The position numbers were made by a program, and so were the translations under genes. Shown piece by piece: positions 59,160 to 64,000 of a stretch of DNA of 64,000 bases. This stretch comes from an uncultured Eubacteriales bacterium (GTDB lineage Bacteria; Bacillota_I; Bacilli_A; RF39; UBA660). The notes beneath the pieces were generated by a model. It made no database searches. It had not been told where the DNA came from and was given only the letters and a program-made list of their open reading frames with translations. The stretch's first letter is position 1. Each line of letters starts with the position of its first letter. Location: assembly GCA_905188025.1 (NCBI GenBank), contig CAJJKI010000002.1, forward strand, positions 83,618 through 147,617, written 5' to 3'.

Positions 59160-59849
59160 TTATAGTGATAGGGATAGATCTTGATAGGGAATGGTTATTT
59201 CAGAGTAGCCATAATAATAGGGAGCTATTTGATAATAATCAAAGTATATTTTTAGTCCAGTAGGGGTTAGGTTAAAGTTTTGAAAGTTTTCTTTTGTAGG
59301 TGTTGTTCCATTATTTAGCATGTCTATATCTAGATGGGTAGTGAATTTAGGATTATTCTTTAATTTTTCTCTTGATATATTTGATAGGGATGGTAATAGA
59401 AGAGGATTAATTTTTAGGAGATCTTCAATAGTTATTATTTTATTAGTAGTGGTATTATAGTTAATGGTTTTAATAGTGTGATAGGGATGAGCTCCTCCGG
59501 TAAAGTATTCTAGATAGAAGATATATGATAGATAGTCTTTATAGGTATATTCATCATATAGGATATAGAATGTATAATAGGTGTCTTCTAAATGGGGAGA
59601 ATATGATAGGTCTTCTTTGAATGAATTGATACTGGTATTTATTATTGATAGGATAGATTTGTTTAGTTTTTGATATGGTGTTATGGGATAATATATTTTT
59701 ATTTTTGTTTTGTTTGATTCATCTATTTTATTTATTTTAGTATAGGTAGGGGAAGAGATGGGAATAGTTTGATGATTGGTATTTATTAGGGATATAAGGA
59801 AGAAAATTGTTAATGATATGATATAGATATAAATATATATTTTTTTCAT
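59160..59849 (-). CDS. Exported DUF4163/DUF3298 protein
   Basis: 229 residues. N-terminal signal/anchor (YIYIYIISLTIFFLISLI), then KIKIYYPITPYQKLN, YFTGGAHPYHTIKTINY with the GGAHP motif, and a C-terminal YYQIAPYYYGYSEITIPYQD. This is the DUF4163-DUF3298 architecture found in RsiV-like and PdaC-like envelope proteins, in which DUF3298 can bind lysozyme or muropeptides. Here it is alone, without a sigma factor or deacetylase next to it. Weak RBS. Confidence 0.8.
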   Translation of the reverse strand: MKKIYIYIYIISLTIFFLISLINTNHQTIPISSPTYTKINKIDESNKTKIKIYYPITPYQKLNKSILSIINTSINSFKEDLSYSPHLEDTYYTFYILYDEYTYKDYLSYIFYLEYFTGGAHPYHTIKTINYNTTTNKIITIEDLLKINPLLLPSLSNISREKLKNNPKFTTHLDIDMLNNGTTPTKENFQNFNLTPTGLKIYFDYYQIAPYYYGYSEITIPYQDLSLSL

Positions 59850-59870
59850 GTTATATTTTATGTTTATAAT

Positions 59871-59900
59871 AAAAAAATATAGCTAGTTTTGGTTAGCTAT
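59871..59900 (-). terminator. Intrinsic terminator of sspI
   Basis: ATAGCTA / TAGCTAT (59879-59885 and 59894-59900) with a minus-strand U-tract, overlapping the sspI stop codon. Confidence 0.8.
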
Positions 59901-60110
59901 ATGGGTAATGCCTGTTCTTATTTTGGTTAGGCTAGTTTGTTTTTCTTCTTCAGTTAGGTTATTCCAAAGTAATTCAAAGATAACTCCTAGTCCTATTAAA
60001 GCATCTTCATCACGAAATTTAATAGTAGTTTCGATGGAGTCTTTAATTTTTTCTTCATTATCATCTTTAAAGTTTTCAATGATATAATTTCTAATATCGA
60101 TATTTTCCAT
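59883..60110 (-). CDS. sspI: Small acid-soluble spore protein, SspI family
   Basis: 75 residues closely following the SspI pattern: IRNYIIENFKDDNEEKIKDS, IETTIKFRDEDALIGLGVIF, ELLWNNLTEEEKQTSL. Compare the Bacillus pattern of an N-terminal 'aV..N..g...eel..tI..aI..gEe..LPGLGVlFE..W'. SspI is a minor forespore protein made under sigma-G in Bacillus. Its presence argues that this lineage sporulates or recently did. RBS TTGGTGATCAA. I could not identify a convincing sigma-G promoter. Confidence 0.8.
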   Translation of the reverse strand: MENIDIRNYIIENFKDDNEEKIKDSIETTIKFRDEDALIGLGVIFELLWNNLTEEEKQTSLTKIRTGITHIANQN

Positions 60111-60202
60111 TTGATCACCAATTATATTATTTACATAAAATAGAAAAAAATACTAGTAAAAAGATAGTTTTTGATATATAATTAATTTAGGAGGATGATA
60201 TC

Positions 60203-60766
60203 ATGGAAACTGGTACAATTATACTTATTGTAATAGTAGGTTTATTAGTTCTTTTAGCATTCTATGTAGTTGGGGTTTATAACAAGTTAGTTAATGCTAG
60301 AAATAAGGTTGATAATCAATTTAGTCAAGTAGATATTCAACTTAAGAGAAGAGCTGATTTAATACCTAACTTAGTAGAGACAGTAAAGGGATATGCTAAA
60401 CATGAAGAAGGTACTTTAACAGCAGTTATTGAAGCTAGAAATAAAGCTGTTAGTGCTACTAGTATTAATGATAAGATTGATGCTAATAATCAATTAACTG
60501 GAGCATTAAATAAGTTATTTGCTTTATCTGAGTCATATCCAGAATTAAAAGCTAATCAAAATTTCTTGTCTTTACAAAATGATCTTAAAGATACTGAAGA
60601 TAAGATTACTTATGCTAGACAATTCTATAATGATTCAGCTATGGGATTTAATAATCTTGTAGAGATGTTCCCATCTAATATTGTAGCTAATATGTTTAAG
60701 TTTAAAAAGTTTGAATACTTTAAGATTGATGAAAAAGAAAAAGAGACACCAAAAGTAAAGTTTTAG
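60203..60766 (+). CDS. lemA: LemA family protein
   Basis: 187 residues. N-terminal membrane helix (IILIVIVGLLVLLAFYVVGV), then the family signature YNKLVNARNKVDNQFSQVDI, QLKRRADLIPNLVETVKGYA and a long helical bundle ending PSNIVANMFKFKKFEYF. Function is not firmly known; LemA is typically paired with DUF2207/TPM-domain proteins, as in this cluster (61.5 kb). RBS AGGAGG. Confidence 0.95.
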   Translation: METGTIILIVIVGLLVLLAFYVVGVYNKLVNARNKVDNQFSQVDIQLKRRADLIPNLVETVKGYAKHEEGTLTAVIEARNKAVSATSINDKIDANNQLTGALNKLFALSESYPELKANQNFLSLQNDLKDTEDKITYARQFYNDSAMGFNNLVEMFPSNIVANMFKFKKFEYFKIDEKEKETPKVKF

Positions 60767-60819
60767 GGATGCCTAGAAGAGTTTAGACTTTTGAAGTCTT
60801 TTTCTTTAGAGGTGATGAA

Positions 60820-61449
60820 GTGACTATAGAGATAGATAATAAGGTATATGAAGTAGAGGTAATTAAGAAGAATAATCGTAATACTTATATAAGGGTAAAG
60901 AATGGCAAGATAGTGGTTACTACTAATTATTTGACTAGTAAGAATAGAATTATTAAGCTTATTCAAGATAATGAGAAGAGTATTGTTAAGATGATAGAAC
61001 ATGATGATAAGAAACAAGATAGGAATGATAAGTTTTATTATTTTGGAATGGAATATGATATTATATATGGGTTTAATGAGATAGATATTAGTGATGGAAA
61101 GATATATGTTATTAATAAGAGAGAATTAGATAAGTATATGGATAAGGAGATTAGACGTGTATTTCAGGAGAGGCTTAATTACTACTATGAAATGTTTGAG
61201 GAGGATATACCAGTACCTAATTTAAAGATTAGGAAGATGACTAGTAGATGGGGAGTATGTAATATAAGGAATCATAATGTTACTTTGAACTATCAATTAG
61301 TTAAGTATCCGATAAGTTGTTTGGATTATGTGATAGTACATGAACTTAGTCATTTTATTCATCCTAATCATTCAAAAGAGTTTTGGTCTTTAGTAGGTAA
61401 ATATTATCCTAAATATAAAGATATGAGAAAGATATTAAGAGAGGGGTAA
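60820..61449 (+). CDS. YgjP/WLM-type metallopeptidase-like protein (DUF45)
   Basis: 209 residues. Zinc motif HELSHFIHPNHSKEFW (HExxH plus third histidine) in the C-terminal half, with the SRWGVCNIRNHNVTLNYQLV segment typical of YgjP/DUF45. The N-terminus is a beta domain. GTG start at 60820 preceded by GAGGTGATGAA. In many genomes DUF45 proteins accompany restriction or stress genes; here it lies between lemA and a DUF2207 protein, possibly as a quality-control protease. Confidence 0.88.
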   Translation: MTIEIDNKVYEVEVIKKNNRNTYIRVKNGKIVVTTNYLTSKNRIIKLIQDNEKSIVKMIEHDDKKQDRNDKFYYFGMEYDIIYGFNEIDISDGKIYVINKRELDKYMDKEIRRVFQERLNYYYEMFEEDIPVPNLKIRKMTSRWGVCNIRNHNVTLNYQLVKYPISCLDYVIVHELSHFIHPNHSKEFWSLVGKYYPKYKDMRKILREG

Positions 61450-61473
61450 TATATTTATAATAAGGAGTGAATT

Positions 61474-63168
61474 ATGAAGAAGAAGATAATGATATTGTTA
61501 CTTTTATTATTGTGTCCGATATTACGAGTTAGTGCGGATACTATTAATAAGGTAGATATGAAAGTAGATATATTAGATGATGGTACTGCTAATATAGAAG
61601 AAGTATGGAATGTTAAAGCTAGTAGTGGATCTGAATGGTATAAGCAAATGTATAATTTAGGTGATATGGAGCTTACTAATTTTAAGGTTTTAATGGATGG
61701 AGAAGAGCTTACTTATAAGAGTTATTGGAATGTAAATGGCTCTATGAGTGAGAAAGCTGGATACTATGGAATTAATTATGTAAGTGAAGGACTTGAATTA
61801 TGTTTTGGTAAGAGTGATTACAAGACGCATAATTTTACTTTAAGTTATACTTTATCTAATTTTGTATTTAATACTGATGATAGTCAAGTAGTATATTTTA
61901 CATTACTTCCTAAGAGTTATATTAATAGTTTTACAGTAGAAGTATCTAGTTATTATGAATTTCCTGATACATTAGACGTATGGGGATATGGATACAAGGG
62001 ATATGCTTATGTAGAAAATGGTAAGATCAAGATGAGTAATGAAGGAAGTTTATCTAATGATTATGTAACTTTATTAGTAAAATTTCCTACTGATACATTT
62101 AAGATTAGTCGCACGGTAGATGGATATAATACTTTTGAAGACGTGTATAATAAGGCAGAAGATGGTACTTTTGATTATGATTATACTATAAAGAAAGACT
62201 TTAAGTATTATGTTAGATATATATTTAATTTGATTAAATCAATATTTTTAACAATAGTGTTTCCAGTAGGATTATTTGGACTTATTGTAGTAGCTATATA
62301 TAATTCAGGATATGGATATATTGGTAATAAGAAGATAGATAAAAAGAATACTTCTATGTTTAGAGATATACCATGTAATAAAGATATATATTATGCTAAT
62401 GGACTTATAAGTTTAAATACTAATATATTTAAATATAAAGAGAGTAATATTTTAGGAGCTATATTACTTAAATGGATAAGAGAAGATAAGATTGGTTTTA
62501 GAAATGAGACTAAAGGAGTATTTAATAAAGAGACTAGTGTTATTGATTTAACAAAGAATCCAACTTTTGATAGTGATACTGAAACTAAATTGTTTGATAT
62601 GATGTATCAAGCTTCAGGAGATGGAATACTAGAATCTAAGGAACTTGAGAAGTGGTGTAGGAAGCATTATGAGAAGTTTTTAAGTTTATTTACTAGTATT
62701 GCAAATGACGAGGTTAATAAATTAAGAACGGAAGGGCATATCTATAAGAGAAAAAATAAAGAAGAGTGCAAGAAGAAAAATGTTATGGATGATAAATTAT
62801 ATGAAGATACTAGTAGATTATATGGTCTTAAGTTATATTTAGATGAATTTTCTAGAATGGATACTAAAGAGGTAATGGAAGTTAAGTTATGGGATGAATA
62901 CTTAATGTTTGCTTACTTATTTGGTATAGCTGATAAGGTTGCTAAGCAATTTAAGAATTTATATCCAGAAATTATTCAAGAGATGGAAACTGCTAATATA
63001 GATTATAATACTTTAGTATTTGTTAATAATATATCTACAAGTAGTGTGCATGCTGCTACTAGTGCTAGAAGTGCTGCTGAGAGTTATTCTTCTGGTGGTG
63101 GAGGATTCTCTTCTGGTGGCGGCGGCGGAGGCTCATTTGGCGGTGGAGGCTCAATGGGTGGCCGTTAG
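61474..63168 (+). CDS. DUF2207 membrane protein with Gly/Ser-rich C-terminus
   Basis: 564 residues. Signal peptide (MILLLLLLCPILRVSA), an external beta domain starting INKVDMKVDILDDGTANIEE (DUF2207 opening), one central membrane segment pair around residues 247-275, a cytoplasmic winged-helix-like region, and a low-complexity Gly/Ser tail with GGGGGSFGGGG. The tail ends in codons richer in G+C (GGCGGCGGCGGAGG) than the rest of the gene. DUF2207 proteins are commonly adjacent to lemA and are thought to form an envelope complex with it. Confidence 0.88.
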   Translation: MKKKIMILLLLLLCPILRVSADTINKVDMKVDILDDGTANIEEVWNVKASSGSEWYKQMYNLGDMELTNFKVLMDGEELTYKSYWNVNGSMSEKAGYYGINYVSEGLELCFGKSDYKTHNFTLSYTLSNFVFNTDDSQVVYFTLLPKSYINSFTVEVSSYYEFPDTLDVWGYGYKGYAYVENGKIKMSNEGSLSNDYVTLLVKFPTDTFKISRTVDGYNTFEDVYNKAEDGTFDYDYTIKKDFKYYVRYIFNLIKSIFLTIVFPVGLFGLIVVAIYNSGYGYIGNKKIDKKNTSMFRDIPCNKDIYYANGLISLNTNIFKYKESNILGAILLKWIREDKIGFRNETKGVFNKETSVIDLTKNPTFDSDTETKLFDMMYQASGDGILESKELEKWCRKHYEKFLSLFTSIANDEVNKLRTEGHIYKRKNKEECKKKNVMDDKLYEDTSRLYGLKLYLDEFSRMDTKEVMEVKLWDEYLMFAYLFGIADKVAKQFKNLYPEIIQEMETANIDYNTLVFVNNISTSSVHAATSARSAAESYSSGGGGFSSGGGGGGSFGGGGSMGGR

Positions 63169-63227
63169 GCATTTATAGATAAATATTTTGTTGATGTGAA
63201 CTCCAATTGGAAACATTAGCAGAATAT

Positions 63228-63256
63228 TTGTCTTTTTATTTTTTTTATAGTATAAT
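63228..63256 (+). promoter_or_regulatory. Predicted promoter of the repeat protein
   Basis: TTGTCT (63228-63233), 17-base spacer, TATAAT (63251-63256), 33 bases before ATG 63289. Confidence 0.6.
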
Positions 63257-63288
63257 TGCTTTAGATAGATTGTTAGGATTGATGTTAA

Positions 63289-64000
63289 ATGTTTGAACAT
63301 ATTAAAAATACGGTATTAGAAAACGATATTATTATAATGCCGGATAATTTTAAAATTAAATTTTTAGATAAACTAACGGATGATTACGCTAAAGCAAGGG
63401 TAATTAACAGTTTAAGTACGGATGAAGCAAAGATCTCTTGTTTAGATAAACTAACGGAGGATTACGCTAAAGCAGAAGTAATTAATAGTTTAAGTACAAA
63501 TGAAGTAAAGCTCTCTTGTTTAGATAAACTAAGGGATGATTCCACTAAATTAAGTATAATTGAGTTGTTAAGTACAGAAGAAGCAAAGATCTCTTGTTTA
63601 GATAAACTAACGGATGATTACGCTAAAGCAAGGGTAATTAACAGTTTAAGTACGGATGAAGTAAAGCTCTCTTATTTAGATAAACTAACGGATGATTACG
63701 CTAAAGTAACGGTAATTGAGAGTTTAAGTACAGAAGAAGCAAAGATCTCTTGTTTAGATAAACTATGGAATAATTACGCTAAAGCAGAAGTAATTAATAG
63801 TTTAAGTACAAATGAAGCAAAGATCTTTTGTTTAGATAAACTAACGAATGATTCCGCTAAAGCAGAAGTAATTAAGAGTTTAAGTACAGATGAAGTAAAG
63901 CTCTCTTGTTTAGATAAACTAGGGGATGATTACGCTAAAGCAAAAGTAATTAAGAGTTTAAGTACAGATGAAGCAAAGATCTCTTGTTTAGATAAACTAA
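63289..64000 (+). CDS. Protein of 26-residue helical tandem repeats (3' truncated by window)
   Basis: ATG 63289 (AGGA ten bases upstream) opens a frame with no stop to the window end. After a 25-residue head, residues 26 onward are eight complete 26-residue units and the start of a ninth, consensus LDKLTDDYAKAEVINSLSTD then EAKISC. Each unit looks like a helix-turn-helix pair with Leu/Ile at regular positions, so a solenoid (HEAT/TPR-like) is likely. No signal peptide, so it is probably cytoplasmic. Codons such as ACG and TAC are more frequent than in neighbours. Family and function unknown. Confidence 0.7.
   Translation, partial: MFEHIKNTVLENDIIIMPDNFKIKFLDKLTDDYAKARVINSLSTDEAKISCLDKLTEDYAKAEVINSLSTNEVKLSCLDKLRDDSTKLSIIELLSTEEAKISCLDKLTDDYAKARVINSLSTDEVKLSYLDKLTDDYAKVTVIESLSTEEAKISCLDKLWNNYAKAEVINSLSTNEAKIFCLDKLTNDSAKAEVIKSLSTDEVKLSCLDKLGDDYAKAKVIKSLSTDEAKISCLDKL
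63364..64000 (+). repeat. 78-bp in-frame tandem repeats
   Basis: The unit begins TTAGATAAACTAACGGATGA; copies start at 63364, 63442, 63520, 63598, 63676, 63754, 63832, 63910 and 63988 with no indels. Non-adjacent units are nearly identical in places (units 1 and 4), indicating recent block duplication or recombination. Confidence 0.9.

Noticed and set aside
1..64000. Alternative genetic code (TGA = Trp), suggested by the Mollicutes-like composition
   Set aside because: Trp is encoded by TGG throughout, and TGA is used as a normal stop (for example 16883-16885 and 38223-38225) with full-length conserved proteins.
63364..64000. CRISPR-like array
   Set aside because: The 78-bp units are contiguous, in frame and translate to a regular 26-residue protein repeat; there are no unrelated spacers or cas genes.
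1..64000. tRNA or rRNA genes
   Set aside because: No cloverleaf-like sequence with a GTTC-type T-loop or rRNA core sequence was recognised by reading; a dedicated scan could not be run.

Overview
The window is very A+T rich (about 70 % by eye), uses TGG for Trp and TGA as a stop, and has short intergenic gaps with strong AGGAGG-type ribosome binding sites and many textbook intrinsic terminators. Gene content (cdsA-rseP, cca-ftsY-ylxM, whiA/yvcK, helD, T-box leaders, CotF-like coat proteins and an SspI-type small acid-soluble spore protein) points to an uncultured, spore-forming or formerly spore-forming low-GC member of the Bacilli, of the gut RF39/Erysipelotrichales-like sort. That placement is inference from gene content, not a phylogeny.

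Layout. 1-8.1 kb: the end of a dockerin-like exported protein, a Sel1-repeat protein, a DAACS symporter, a 2-hydroxyacyl-CoA dehydratase activase, cdsA-rseP, a short exported protein with a hypervariable-looking C-terminus, and an Hsp20. 8.2-13.5 kb: an operon cca-ftsY-(membrane)-ylxM-(small membrane)-AAA+-murE. 13.6-21.3 kb: a phosphodiester glycosidase-like surface protein, clpP, an MBL hydrolase, unknown membrane and HTH proteins, two CotF-like coat proteins, and a SAM-fold protein with two kinase-fold paralogues. 21.5-27.2 kb: fhs, nadE-nadD, uvrB. 27.3-37.4 kb (minus strand): a dcw-type block reading spoVD-like PBP, mraY, ftsW, in which the PBP gene is split by an approximately 5.8 kb serine-integrase element. 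37.5-49.3 kb: an anchored surface protein, yvcK-whiA, a T-box-tyrS-acyltransferase-like-acyl-CoA ligase-folD-membrane operon, a family 3 glycosidase and helD. 49.3-63.2 kb: a large HTH protein, several anchored proteins, a compact T-box glyS operon, a formylglycine-enzyme/C-lectin-like surface protein followed by a degenerate relative, sspI, and a lemA / YgjP-like protease / DUF2207 group. 63.3-64 kb: the start of a protein made of perfect-phase 26-residue repeats that runs off the end.

The most striking observation is the element at about 30522-36343. Both ends lie inside the SxxK active-site codon run of a SpoVD/PBP2B-type transpeptidase, and joining the two halves at a shared AA dinucleotide restores a 635-residue frame reading G-S-T-F-K-I-I-T. 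The element carries a large serine recombinase next to one end and an independently promoted five-gene cargo (ParB/Srx-like, family 2 glycosyltransferase, P-loop kinase, histidine phosphatase, unknown). This is the arrangement expected of a skin-like, excision-controlled gene switch.

The second is a pair of loci (7.4 kb and 58.95 kb) that look like diversity-generating-retroelement variable regions or their relics. One has 21 of 40 codons ending in C in a genome that almost never uses such codons, and both share a conserved flank of about 68 nt downstream of the stop. No reverse transcriptase or template repeat is visible in the window.
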